Assembly: GCA_015061365.1 (NCBI GenBank)
Contig: SUWS01000003.1
Coordinates: 50,920-114,919 of the forward strand
Direction of reading: 5' to 3'
Source of the DNA: Lentimicrobiaceae bacterium
GTDB lineage: Bacteria; Bacteroidota; Bacteroidia; Bacteroidales; F082
DNA: 64,000 nt
Shown: positions 8,331 through 16,307 of the stretch, piece by piece
Position numbering within the stretch: the first letter of the stretch is position 1
Layout of the letters: every line of letters begins with the position of its first letter
Program-made: the position numbers and the translations under genes
The notes under the pieces: model-generated
What the model was told of the DNA's origin: nothing
What the model saw: the letters and a program-made list of their open reading frames with translations, nothing else
The model's database searches: none

Positions 8331-8428
8331 AATCTGAGAAACTGAAAATCTGAGAATCTGAGAATCTGAGAATCTGAAAATCTGAGAATTTTCTCAGGTT
8401 TTCAGGTTTTCAAGTTCTCAGATTTTAA
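8331..8428. repeat. Octamer tract (AATCTGAG)n with inverted half
   Basis: About seven AATCTGAG-type units run into their own inverse (TTCTCAGGTTTTCAGG...TTCTCAGATTTT), making a palindromic arrangement between the convergent secA and birA genes. It slightly overlaps the 3' end of birA (stop at 8418). Confidence 0.85.
8377..8402. terminator. Repeat-derived bidirectional hairpin between secA and birA
   Basis: AAAATCTGAGAA / TTCTCAGGTTTT with a 2-nt loop; one T-G wobble. The T-rich arms on both sides suit a terminator for both converging genes. It is built from octamer repeat units. Confidence 0.6.
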
Positions 8429-9194
8429 ATACGATTTCCTTCAAATCACAAACGACTTCACGGTCGTTTTTTTCTTTTAAGATGAGACGACCAAATCTGT
8501 CATAACCAGTAATTATCATTTCTTTAACCTTACCTTCGTGTTCGTAAAAAGCCCACTGATTGTAGCGATACAATTTATCAGTGTAGAGATGTTGAAAATT
8601 GAAAGTTGAAAGTTGAAAGTTGAAAGTTGAGTTAATCGAATTGGAAGATGCCTGTTGTCTGTTGACTGTTGTCTGTTGACTAAGTTTATTGCATATCTCA
8701 TTCAATAACATTTCTAAATCATAATCCTTTCCCGTAATCATTTTCATCGAGATAGGATTCGGAAGACTTTCGTCGAAAGACGTTTGATTTACATTAAGTC
8801 CGATTCCAATGATGGAAGTACCAAGCATCACACCTTTGATTTCATTCTTTATCAAGATGCCTGCGATTTTTCTGTCGTTGAAATAAATGTCGTTAGGCCA
8901 TTTTATGAAAAGATTTTCTTCAGGAAGATAATTTTTCAAAACGTTAATCATGGCGACAGAAACCATCTGAGTGAGAAGAAACTGATCTTCGGCTTTGAGA
9001 AAACTCATATCAAGAGCTATGCTGAAAAGCAGATTCTTTCCATCTTCGCTTTGCCATATATTCCTCCCCTGCCCTTTTCCCGATGTCTGAAAATCGGTGA
9101 CGACAACATTATCAGCAACATCTTCACCTTTATCTAAAAGATTCTGAAGGTAAGAATTAGTAGAATCTATATTTTTGAAATGGGTTATTTTCAT
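8418..9194 (-). CDS. birA: Biotin-[acetyl-CoA carboxylase] ligase with in-frame repeat insertion
   Basis: Attaches biotin to carrier proteins by way of biotinyl-AMP. The 258-aa protein starts at MKITHFKNIDSTNSYL (9194). The N-terminal DNA-binding domain of E. coli BirA is absent, so this is the monofunctional type. Seen: DSTNSYL, the biotin/ATP loop SGKGQGRNIW (~38-47), KWPNDIYFNDRKIAGILIKNE (~98-118), and GIGLNVN (~130-136). Residues ~172-202 (SQQTTVNRQQASS...FNFQLSTFNFQ) are translated from a CAACAGA-type element plus a GTTGAAA-type tract. The insertion lies between the catalytic core and the small C-terminal domain (YRYNQWAFYEHEGKV...), where a helix is expected, and the frame stays open. 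Confidence 0.93.
   Translation of the reverse strand: MKITHFKNIDSTNSYLQNLLDKGEDVADNVVVTDFQTSGKGQGRNIWQSEDGKNLLFSIALDMSFLKAEDQFLLTQMVSVAMINVLKNYLPEENLFIKWPNDIYFNDRKIAGILIKNEIKGVMLGTSIIGIGLNVNQTSFDESLPNPISMKMITGKDYDLEMLLNEICNKLSQQTTVNRQQASSNSINSTFNFQLSTFNFQHLYTDKLYRYNQWAFYEHEGKVKEMIITGYDRFGRLILKEKNDREVVCDLKEIVFKI
8591..8681 (-). repeat. Composite in-frame repeat insertion inside birA
   Basis: Read on the coding strand: a ~30-nt CAACAGA-type element (8652-8681), a short linker, then (CAACTTT)n heptamers (8591-8630). Together they encode about 31 residues with no stop codon. Confidence 0.9.
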
Positions 9195-9243
9195 GATGCG
9201 AAAATAAACATTTTGCACAATCAATAGTGCAGTTTTTGTAAAA

Positions 9244-9312
9244 TAATGCACAATTCATAATGCACAATTTATAATTCATAATGCATAATTCATAATGCAT
9301 AATTTATAATAA
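9244..9312. repeat. Heptamer tract (CATAATG/CATAATT/CACAATT)n
   Basis: Seven-bp units in tandem fill the divergent gap between birA and the next lipoprotein gene. Confidence 0.8.
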
Positions 9313-9324
9313 AATTTTTTTACA

Positions 9325-9332
9325 TATATTTG
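9325..9332 (+). promoter_or_regulatory. -7 promoter element of lipoprotein pair
   Basis: TATATTTG followed by CAAG, 24 nt before the start codon at 9357. It matches TAnnTTTG. Confidence 0.6.
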
Positions 9333-9356
9333 CAAGTAGTTTTGAATCTCCACAGA

Positions 9357-10040
9357 ATGAAAAAAATATTACTAATCTTTATTATCTGCATGATTTCGAC
9401 TTCATGCGTACACGATTGTATTCCGAGCAAAAAGAATGTTCGTTACGCACAATCAAACGATTATATAGAATGTATAGACGCTGAAGATTTGAAAGCATTG
9501 ATCACTTCAGACACTACTAAATATAAAATCGTTGTTTTCTATAGTGTGTGTTGCGGTCCATGCATGAGGCATTTTGAGGAAACTTATTCTCCCGCATACA
9601 ACAAATATAGTGACAGCATAAATTTCTATTTTATAAATTATAACACGGGCGGCGTAAGATATGCCCGTGAACATCTTGAACAATACGGACTGTTTGATGG
9701 AAAAGCATTGTGCTTCTTAGACCTTGAAAATCCTGATTTCCACTACGACAATATTCAATATCTCAATAATATAGCGAACTATGTTTTCGATAGTGAACCG
9801 AAAATAAATGGAAATTTTGGAACTCCATGTGAATTCATCATAAGCAAAGACAACAATGTGCTGAAACAGCTCACCACTACGCCGACATCGGGATCTGCTT
9901 TCACAACGATGCAGTTATGGCAAATCGAAATCGACAAGATAAATGAAATAAATTTTGACTCTATTTACAGACAAGACATAGAGTTTGATTTATTTAACGA
10001 ACTACCTGTATGCACCGACGAACATTGTCCAATATTTTAA
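9357..10040 (+). CDS. Thioredoxin-like lipoprotein (CGPC)
   Basis: A 227-aa protein starting at MKKILLIFIICMISTSC, a lipoprotein signal with lipobox STSC (Cys at ~17); the nine residues ahead of it in the track are upstream DNA. It is expected on the periplasmic face of a membrane. Residues ~60-75 read VVFYSVCCGPCMRHFEET, a thioredoxin-type active site CGPC with one more Cys just before it, followed by a thioredoxin-like region up to ~190. It could be a thiol-disulfide oxidoreductase of the TlpA kind, but similarity outside the active site is weak. One base separates it from the next lipoprotein gene, so the two are an operon. Confidence 0.75.
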   Translation: MKKILLIFIICMISTSCVHDCIPSKKNVRYAQSNDYIECIDAEDLKALITSDTTKYKIVVFYSVCCGPCMRHFEETYSPAYNKYSDSINFYFINYNTGGVRYAREHLEQYGLFDGKALCFLDLENPDFHYDNIQYLNNIANYVFDSEPKINGNFGTPCEFIISKDNNVLKQLTTTPTSGSAFTTMQLWQIEIDKINEINFDSIYRQDIEFDLFNELPVCTDEHCPIF

Positions 10041-10041
10041 A

Positions 10042-10662
10042 ATGAAAAGATTTTTATTATATATACCATTGTTAATTTCTATCCTGTGCTTATCGTCATG
10101 TCAGGCAGTCTGGGACATGACAGTATCGCCTTTCGTAGAATATGACATGGAAGAATCAGACATCAGATGGTCGAAATATTATCCTGAATGCGATTATATT
10201 TTTTACGAAATAGACTCATCATTACGAGACATTTTCTTGCATGATGAAAAGTATTGCACTTATAGATGGAGATTGAAATACGATTCGCCGGCATCTCCTA
10301 TACAGACAATCATGTTCGACAAAGAAGGAAAATGTGTTGGCGGATATGAATTCTGCTATGGCAATGCGAAAATACTTGATGTTTATAATGATATTCCAAT
10401 CTTTCAAAGGAATATCTACAACGACACCATATTTGAAATCATAAAGTTTGACAGCTATATAGGTTTGTTTGACACAGATGTTGCAAAGAAAGAAGAGGTA
10501 TCTCAAACTTTGAGTAACTATGACTATAATATTATTGTAGTTTGGAGTTATTACGGCGGTTATTACATGAAACGTCATTTACGTCAGGTAAAGAAATACG
10601 TTGAAGAATTTGGTAACGAATATAAATTCAGAGTGATATATTTGAGAATCAATAAAAAATGA
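10042..10662 (+). CDS. Lipoprotein of unknown function
   Basis: A 206-aa protein that I do not recognise. It starts at MKRFLLYIPLLISILCLSSC with lipobox LSSC, directly after the stop of the thioredoxin-like lipoprotein (1 bp apart). The mature part is acidic and Tyr-rich (SKYYPECDYIFYEIDSS; VVWSYYGGYYMKRHLRQVKKYVEEF). The C-terminal stretch, with a predicted strand and helix, resembles the second half of a thioredoxin-like fold but has no CxxC. The tight coupling suggests that it works with its neighbour. Confidence 0.65.
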   Translation: MKRFLLYIPLLISILCLSSCQAVWDMTVSPFVEYDMEESDIRWSKYYPECDYIFYEIDSSLRDIFLHDEKYCTYRWRLKYDSPASPIQTIMFDKEGKCVGGYEFCYGNAKILDVYNDIPIFQRNIYNDTIFEIIKFDSYIGLFDTDVAKKEEVSQTLSNYDYNIIVVWSYYGGYYMKRHLRQVKKYVEEFGNEYKFRVIYLRINKK

Positions 10663-10672
10663 CCAATGACAA

Positions 10673-10747
10673 AATTCTCAGGTTTTCAGATTCTCAATTT
10701 CTCAGATTCAAAAAAAATCCGTTGTCTGTTGTCTGTTGTCTGTTGAC
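10673..10747. repeat. Octamer tract plus CAACAGA-type element upstream of rsfS
   Basis: TCTCAGAT/TTTCAGAT octamers are followed by TCCGTTGTCTGTTGTCTG..., the intergenic (reverse) orientation of the CAACAGA element. The tract ends 7 nt before the rsfS -7 box. Confidence 0.85.
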
Positions 10748-10753
10748 TTTTAT

Positions 10754-10761
10754 TATCTTTG
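10754..10761 (+). promoter_or_regulatory. -7 promoter element of rsfS-ftsH
   Basis: TATCTTTG followed by GCAG. The heptamer element just upstream offers a TTG every 7 bp; the one at 10729-10731 leaves 22 nt to the -7 box, inside the range used by Bacteroidetes promoters. Confidence 0.65.
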
Positions 10762-10787
10762 CAGAAATAATTTTTTCAACTATAAAT

Positions 10788-11159
10788 ATGAGAGTTAGAC
10801 ACGAGTCAGATAATCCGGAATTTGTAGTCTCCGCTGTTGTTGAGACTATGCAAGAACTTAAAGCCAAAGAAGTGGTATCGTTAGATTTAAGAGATATACA
10901 TTCAGCTGTGACAGACTATTTCGTGATATGCCACGCGCAGTCGAAGACACAGGTTTCTGCCATCGCTGACAGAATTTTAGACAACTTACGTGACAACCAT
11001 CATGTCAAACCATACCATTATGAAGGTTTCGAAAACTCGGAATGGATTTTGTTAGACTACATCGACGTAGTAGTTCACGTTTTCTTGGAACCAAAACGAG
11101 AGTTTTATAAATTAGAATCGTTATGGGCTGACGCTGAACGAACTTCATACGAAGATTAA
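10788..11159 (+). CDS. rsfS: Ribosomal silencing factor RsfS
   Basis: Binds ribosomal protein uL14 and keeps the subunits apart in slow growth. The true start is MRVRHESDNPEF at 10788: the track's 43 extra residues cover octamer repeats, a CAACAGA element and the promoter. The 123-aa protein has the family core: VVETMQELKAKEVVSLDLRDI, TDYFVICHAQSKTQVSAIADRI, and the C-terminal SEWILLDYIDVVVHVFLEPKREFYKLESLWADA. It precedes ftsH by 29 bp, a common Bacteroidetes order. Confidence 0.95.
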   Translation: MRVRHESDNPEFVVSAVVETMQELKAKEVVSLDLRDIHSAVTDYFVICHAQSKTQVSAIADRILDNLRDNHHVKPYHYEGFENSEWILLDYIDVVVHVFLEPKREFYKLESLWADAERTSYED

Positions 11160-11188
11160 GTTTAACGTAAATTAAAACAACTGATTAA

Positions 11189-13189
11189 ATGGAGAACAAC
11201 AATCCTTTTGGAAATTTTTCAAACGACAAAAACGACAACAAACCAAAAAAGAAGTTCAATTTTTATTGGATCTATGTAATCTTGACGGCGGTATTTCTCG
11301 GTTCTATATTTTTCAACGGACCGAAAAGCGCGGAAGAAATCGACAAAGGCAAATTAATCACATTACTGAAAGACAGAGATGTCGAGAAGATTGACCTCGT
11401 CAACGGAGAAGTTGCGGAGATCTATCTTAACGAGTCGGGAATGAACAAATATTTCCCTAACGATAAATCTAACGCTTTCAACCAAATACCGAACTACACA
11501 TTCCGCATAGGTTCATTGGAACGTTTCGAACAAGACATTGAAGCCGCACAGGAAGGTTTCGCCGATCCCGTTTACGCCAATATGGTTAAACGTCACAACT
11601 GGGGAAGTGAAATCATCTCATGGATCTTACCTATTTTATTAATATTCGGATTCTGGTTCTTGATAATAAGAATGATGGGACGCAACGGAGGTGCCGGCGG
11701 CGGAGGTAACGTCTTCAATATCGGTAAGTCGCAGGCTAAACTTTACGACAACGCTTCTGATGTTAAGGTCACATTTAAAGACGTTGCCGGCTTGGAAGAA
11801 GCGAAAGAAGAAGTGGTTGAAGTGGTCGACTTCCTCAAGAATCCTAAGAAATATACACGTCTCGGCGGCAAGATTCCGAAAGGCGTTTTGTTGGTAGGCC
11901 CTCCTGGTACAGGTAAGACATTATTAGCCAAGTCTGTTGCCGGTGAAGCTAACGTTCCTTTCTTCAGCATCTCAGGTTCCGACTTCGTAGAGATGTTCGT
12001 TGGCGTGGGTGCTTCGAGAGTGAGAGACTTATTCAAACAGGCAAAAGAAAAGTCACCGAGTATAATATTTATTGATGAGATCGACGCCATAGGTCGCGCT
12101 CGTAGCAAGAGCCCGATGAGCGGTGGTAACGACGAAAGAGAAAGCACCTTGAACCAGCTCCTTACAGAGATGGACGGATTCGGCACTAACTCAGGCGTCA
12201 TCGTCATAGCAGCGACAAACCGCGCCGACATCTTAGACAAGGCTCTTATGCGTGCCGGACGTTTCGACCGTCAGATCTACGTCGAACTCCCTGACCTCAT
12301 CGGCCGTAAGGAGATTTTCGAGGTACACATGCGTAAGCTCAAACTCGCCGATGATGTCGACAAAGAGTTCTTAGCAAAACAGACACCTGGATTCTCGGGA
12401 GCCGACATCGCTAACGTCTGTAACGAGGCTGCTCTCATCGCGGCACGTCGTAACAAAGAATCTATCGAGAAACAAGATTTCTTAGACGCCATCGACCGTA
12501 TCGTCGGCGGTCTTGAAAAGAAAAATAAGGTCATCACCGATTCAGAGAAAAAAGTCATCGCTTTCCATGAGGCGGGTCATGCCACAACGAGCTGGCTTTT
12601 GGAGTTCGCTCATCCTCTCGTAAAGGTCACCATCGTTCCTCGCGGCAAGGCTCTCGGCGCAGCATGGTATCTGCCTAACGAACGCCAGATCACCACAAAA
12701 GAACAGATGTATCATGAGATGATAGCTACACTCGGAGGTCGCGCCGCTGAACAACTCATCTTCGGTCATATATCCACCGGCGCGCTTAGCGACTTGGAAA
12801 AAGTTACGAAACAAGCTACGGCAATGATCGCTTATTATGGATTGGACGAAAGAATAGGTAACAGAAGTTATTACGACTCGACAGGTCAGCAAGATTATGC
12901 TCTGACAAAACCATTCAGCGAGAAGACCGCGGAAATAATCGACGAGCAAGTAAGCAAACTTATCGAGAGCGCATATCAAGAAGCTCTTAGAATATTAGGC
13001 GAAAATATCGACGGACTGACACAACTCGCCAACAAACTCATCGACAAGGAAGTGGTTTTCGGCGACGACCTTGAGATGATATTCGGCAAACGTCCGTGGG
13101 TCAAAGAGGAAATTGATTTTCCGAAAGAAAGTCAACAGACAACAGACAACGGACAACAGTCTGAGTCGACAGAAGAGAATTTAGTTTAA
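11189..13189 (+). CDS. ftsH: ATP-dependent zinc metalloprotease FtsH
   Basis: Membrane-anchored AAA+ protease that degrades misassembled membrane proteins and regulatory proteins. Two membrane segments (FYWIYVILTAVFLGSIFF ~25-42; IISWILPILLIFGFWFLIIRMM ~143-164) flank a periplasmic loop. Then come Walker A GPPGTGKT (~237), Walker B IIFIDEIDA, the second region of homology with the arginine finger (ADILDKALMRAGRFDRQI), and the zinc site HEAGH (~459-463). The C-terminal tail KESQQTTDNGQQSESTEENLV is encoded by a CAACAGA-type element. Its stop codon TAA lies in a following (AGTTTAA)n tract. Normal FtsH tails are variable, so this is probably harmless. Confidence 0.98.
   Translation: MENNNPFGNFSNDKNDNKPKKKFNFYWIYVILTAVFLGSIFFNGPKSAEEIDKGKLITLLKDRDVEKIDLVNGEVAEIYLNESGMNKYFPNDKSNAFNQIPNYTFRIGSLERFEQDIEAAQEGFADPVYANMVKRHNWGSEIISWILPILLIFGFWFLIIRMMGRNGGAGGGGNVFNIGKSQAKLYDNASDVKVTFKDVAGLEEAKEEVVEVVDFLKNPKKYTRLGGKIPKGVLLVGPPGTGKTLLAKSVAGEANVPFFSISGSDFVEMFVGVGASRVRDLFKQAKEKSPSIIFIDEIDAIGRARSKSPMSGGNDERESTLNQLLTEMDGFGTNSGVIVIAATNRADILDKALMRAGRFDRQIYVELPDLIGRKEIFEVHMRKLKLADDVDKEFLAKQTPGFSGADIANVCNEAALIAARRNKESIEKQDFLDAIDRIVGGLEKKNKVITDSEKKVIAFHEAGHATTSWLLEFAHPLVKVTIVPRGKALGAAWYLPNERQITTKEQMYHEMIATLGGRAAEQLIFGHISTGALSDLEKVTKQATAMIAYYGLDERIGNRSYYDSTGQQDYALTKPFSEKTAEIIDEQVSKLIESAYQEALRILGENIDGLTQLANKLIDKEVVFGDDLEMIFGKRPWVKEEIDFPKESQQTTDNGQQSESTEENLV
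13131..13160 (+). repeat. CAACAGA-type element, in frame in the ftsH tail
   Basis: GTCAACAGACAACAGACAAC... encodes QQTTDNGQQ. Same orientation and frame as the copies in birA, hldD and the methyltransferase gene. Confidence 0.9.
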
Positions 13190-13216
13190 AGTTTAAGGTT
13201 TAAAGTTTAAGGTTGA
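13184..13216 (+). repeat. Heptamer tract (AGTTTAA/GGTTTAA)n over the ftsH stop
   Basis: Four to five AGTTTAA/GGTTTAA units start at the ftsH stop codon. Confidence 0.8.
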
Positions 13217-13257
13217 GATTCAAGACCTTACTTTAAACCTAATTTTATTTAATACAA

Positions 13258-13923
13258 ATGAGTGTCTTCGGATATAATAAAGATTGTACAAGTAAGGAGC
13301 AGATCCTCACAAAGGTTCGTGAAGCTATCTTGGAGAAAGACGAGAAGCATTTCTCAACGATAAATCTTCAAGATGACACTTGGCTGCCTTTTGATGAAGA
13401 AGACGGTGCTGAGTTCACTTTCGTCAAACGTTTCAAGGAAAACGGCGGCATCTTCATGTATTTCGAAGAGATGGAACATTTCAAAGAGGCCATGCAACAG
13501 TTCGTTGCTGAGAATAATTGGTCACCGCTACTTACGACAAGCCCTTATATTAAAGAGATATTCGCCGACAGCGAGATAGAGTTTTCCGACGACTACAGAG
13601 ATATGGAACGTAAGAATAAAGTCAGCATTATTGATTGTGAGTGCATGATAGCGCAGACGGGCAGCATTATGGTTTCTGATGCGACAGCCGGTTCTCGTGC
13701 CGCTTACGCTTTCGCCGATACTCTTATAGTTGTGGCTCATCCTTCTCAGATTGTGGCTAAGATGAAAGACGCCTTCTGGCTGATGAAAGAAAAATACTGC
13801 GACAACCAGCCCGCTATCATGACGATAATAAGTAGGTCGACACGCAGTACAGATATCGAAAACACATTGGTTATAGGCGCATACGGATTCAAGCAGATAG
13901 CGTTATTCTTGGTAGAAGAATAG
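13258..13923 (+). CDS. LUD domain protein (LutC/YkgG-like)
   Basis: A 221-aa protein of the LUD family, which includes the LutC subunit of lactate utilisation. The C-terminal half shows the family pattern: SIIDCECMIAQTGSIMV, AAYAFADTLIVVAHPSQIV, and IISRSTRSTDIENTLVIGAYG. There are no lutA or lutB genes nearby. In many Bacteroidetes a LUD protein follows rsfS-ftsH and precedes cdsA. Here cdsA is absent and a convergent membrane protein gene follows after 4 bp. The real role of the stand-alone protein is unknown. Confidence 0.85.
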   Translation: MSVFGYNKDCTSKEQILTKVREAILEKDEKHFSTINLQDDTWLPFDEEDGAEFTFVKRFKENGGIFMYFEEMEHFKEAMQQFVAENNWSPLLTTSPYIKEIFADSEIEFSDDYRDMERKNKVSIIDCECMIAQTGSIMVSDATAGSRAAYAFADTLIVVAHPSQIVAKMKDAFWLMKEKYCDNQPAIMTIISRSTRSTDIENTLVIGAYGFKQIALFLVEE

Positions 13924-13927
13924 ATAT

Positions 13928-15028
13928 TCAGCCATTCATCCGTTTGGTTAGTTCCTCCACAAACTTAAATTCGCTGAGCAGCTGCTTCGCGATTATTCTT
14001 ATCAAAGTATACACAGGAATGGCTACAATCATTCCGACAACACCGCCAATATTTCCAGCCATCAAGATAACTAAGAATATCTCAATAGGATGTGCAAAGA
14101 CGCTTTTTGAATAAATAGTAGGTTGTAAGACGAAGTTGTCAACAGCATTGGCTGCTACAAATACTCCTATTATTTCCAAGGTGTTAGGTAAAATCAGATC
14201 GTAAGCACCTATGCCAAGATTTGATATAATGCCTATTATGACTCCTATGCAACCGCCCATCAACGGACCGAGATAAGGAACGATATTCATGAAACCTCCT
14301 ATTACAGCTATAATCAGGGCGTTCTCCACACCGAAGATTGTAAGGCCTAAGAATATCAATATCATCATGCATAATAATTCAGCAATCAATCCGAACATAT
14401 AACGTGTAAGCATCTCTCTTGAATCGTGGAGTATGTTCTTCATACGCAAGGTTTGTTCGTCAGGAGTTATAGCCATGAAGATATTATGAACTATCTGTGG
14501 ATCCTTTAAGAGGAAAAATGTCAGAAAAACTGTAGAGAATAAGCCGATAACAAAAGAACTTGTCTTAGATACTATGCCTCCGACAACGCTACGTATATTA
14601 TCCCAGTTGGCTATGGAATATATCTTTGCTTCAATAACATTCAGGATATTTTCTTCAGGTCGTATGATATTATATTGGATGAGTAAGTCGTAGATATGCT
14701 CTATCGGTTTCTCGAAATAAGCTACTATGGCGTCGGTGTCGATATTTGATAATATTATGATTTCCTTGTTTATCAATGGTATGATGAATAAGAAAATAAG
14801 GGAGAATATCAGAAACATCACTGCCATGGTTATGACAGCCGAAGCTGAATCGCCGAGATGTAACTTTTTAATATGAATTTTTTTGAGTCTTTCGCATAAT
14901 GGACGACCGAGCATTGATAAGATGACTGCCATAGCGAAATATATGAATATATCTGGAAAGAAATATATCAATGCTCCGGCAGCTAATATTCCCGCGACAG
15001 GTTTTATGAAAGATATTATTTTGTTCAT
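13928..15028 (-). CDS. AI-2E/PerM family membrane protein
   Basis: A 366-aa inner-membrane protein with about eight hydrophobic segments (such as IFIYFAMAVILSMLG, AVITMAVMFLIFSLIFLFIIPLI, FVIGLFSTVFLTFFLL). The conserved family motif GGFMNIVPYLGPLMGG is at ~255-270, and a PxxIY-like QPTIYSKS follows. Members are proposed exporters or permeases; the substrate is unknown. The gene converges on the LUD gene with only 4 bp between stops and no terminator visible there. Confidence 0.88.
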   Translation of the reverse strand: MNKIISFIKPVAGILAAGALIYFFPDIFIYFAMAVILSMLGRPLCERLKKIHIKKLHLGDSASAVITMAVMFLIFSLIFLFIIPLINKEIIILSNIDTDAIVAYFEKPIEHIYDLLIQYNIIRPEENILNVIEAKIYSIANWDNIRSVVGGIVSKTSSFVIGLFSTVFLTFFLLKDPQIVHNIFMAITPDEQTLRMKNILHDSREMLTRYMFGLIAELLCMMILIFLGLTIFGVENALIIAVIGGFMNIVPYLGPLMGGCIGVIIGIISNLGIGAYDLILPNTLEIIGVFVAANAVDNFVLQPTIYSKSVFAHPIEIFLVILMAGNIGGVVGMIVAIPVYTLIRIIAKQLLSEFKFVEELTKRMNG

Positions 15029-15215
15029 CTGCGTAAATATAGGGGATTTCTATAAATTGCTTTGCAAGTGATTTATGAATTTTTCTTTGAGAAGATTTTT
15101 GTTTATCTTGAGAGAACATAGCGAGCTATGTGATTGAAAGATAGACGAAAATATTCCAAGAAAAAACATAAAGCACGCAAAAGTTCCTATCATAATTGTC
15201 ATAATTTATTTAAAC

Positions 15216-15289
15216 GGGGAATTTATAGAAGTCCCCTATAAGTAGTGACGTGTCAATGATGCTGTATAACTAAACACCGACACGTCACT
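15216..15289. repeat. Two hairpins in the perM-ddl gap
   Basis: The first is GGGGAATTTATAGAAGTCCCC (15216-15236). The second has an 11-bp perfect stem AGTGACGTGTC / GACACGTCACT (15244-15289) and is related to the GAGACGTGTC hairpins elsewhere. The second lies 16 nt past the ddl stop on the minus strand and may help end ddl transcription, but no T-run follows. Nothing else is visible in 15029-15304. Confidence 0.65.
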
Positions 15290-15304
15290 GTAGTTTCTTC
15301 TCTT

Positions 15305-16276
15305 TTAAAATAAGTTTTCTAATGTCATTCCGAAGAGACGGCTCAACGGTATTCCCATCTCGGCGGCTTGTTTAGGCATGATGCTCGCCTCCGACATTCC
15401 AGGGACGATGTTGACTTCGATAAAGAACAAGCCTTCTTCGTTAAGGATATAATCGAAGCGAGCAAATCCTTTACAGCCGAAGCTCTCGTAAAGCATGGCG
15501 GAAGTAGCTTTTACCTCAATCTCTTCCAATTCTTCCAATTCGGCTGGAGTGATTTCGTCCGATTTTCCATTTGTATATTTTGCCTCATAGTCGAAGAATT
15601 CGTTTTTACTTACTATCTCAGTAAGAGGAAGAACCATCATCTTGCCTTTATGTTCGATGACGCTGCAAGCGAGTTCACGTCCTTTCACGAATTTCTCGCA
15701 CATTATCTGGTCGCCGGCGTTGAAAGCGGTTTCTACCGCCTTGTCGAAATCTTCTTCAGTATTGACTTTACTTACACCAACGCTTGATCCGTTACAAGTA
15801 GGTTTCACAAACAGAGGCAATCCCAATTCTTCGATAATCTCACTCTTGTCGATGAAATCACCTTTGTTTATAGTTATTGATGGAGATACTGTCGCTCCGT
15901 GAGCCGCTGCTATATGTTTTGTCAGGTCCTTATTGAATGTCAATGCACAAGTTGTGAAATTAGATGAGGTATAAGGTATGCCTAACATCTCGAAATAACC
16001 TAAGATCTCACCGTTCTCGCCGGGAATGCCGTGAACAGCATTGAAAACGGCGTCGAAAGTGATTTTTTTACCGTCGACGTTGATGGAGAAATCGTTCTTG
16101 TCGACAGGGATATGCAAGTCGTTATCGGTAAGATGATACCATTCACCCTTTTTTATCACGATAAGATATGAATCGTAAATTGTTGAATCTAAATGTTTTT
16201 TTACAACTTTAGCACTCTTGATGGAAATCTCGTATTCACCGGAATAACCTCCACAAATAATTGCAATCTTTCTCAT
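15305..16276 (-). CDS. ddl: D-alanine-D-alanine ligase
   Basis: ATP-grasp enzyme that makes D-Ala-D-Ala for peptidoglycan. The 323-aa length is normal. Motifs: N-terminal IAIICGGYSGEYEISIKSAKVV (~4-25), VHGIPGENGEILGYFEMLGIPYTSS, LPLFVKPTCNGSSVGVSKV, GRELACSVI, and the metal/ATP site GFARFDYILNEEGLFFIEVNIVPGMSEAS (ending in NxxPG). It is divergent from the PASTA-protein gene, which is also a cell-wall gene, with facing -7 boxes between them. Confidence 0.96.
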   Translation of the reverse strand: MRKIAIICGGYSGEYEISIKSAKVVKKHLDSTIYDSYLIVIKKGEWYHLTDNDLHIPVDKNDFSINVDGKKITFDAVFNAVHGIPGENGEILGYFEMLGIPYTSSNFTTCALTFNKDLTKHIAAAHGATVSPSITINKGDFIDKSEIIEELGLPLFVKPTCNGSSVGVSKVNTEEDFDKAVETAFNAGDQIMCEKFVKGRELACSVIEHKGKMMVLPLTEIVSKNEFFDYEAKYTNGKSDEITPAELEELEEIEVKATSAMLYESFGCKGFARFDYILNEEGLFFIEVNIVPGMSEASIMPKQAAEMGIPLSRLFGMTLENLF

Positions 16277-16307
16277 AATAATATTTCAATAAAAAAATTA
16301 AATTCGT

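Noticed and set aside
8418-8681. birA as a frameshifted pseudogene because of the repeats
   Set aside because: The frame stays open through the insert and the C-terminal domain follows in frame, so there is no evidence of inactivation.
8516-8701. ORF of 61 aa inside birA on the same strand
   Set aside because: It is another frame through the repeat insertion; the birA frame continues correctly on both sides.
10659-10787. N-terminal extension of rsfS in the ORF track
   Set aside because: It covers repeats and the promoter, and the family starts at the later ATG.
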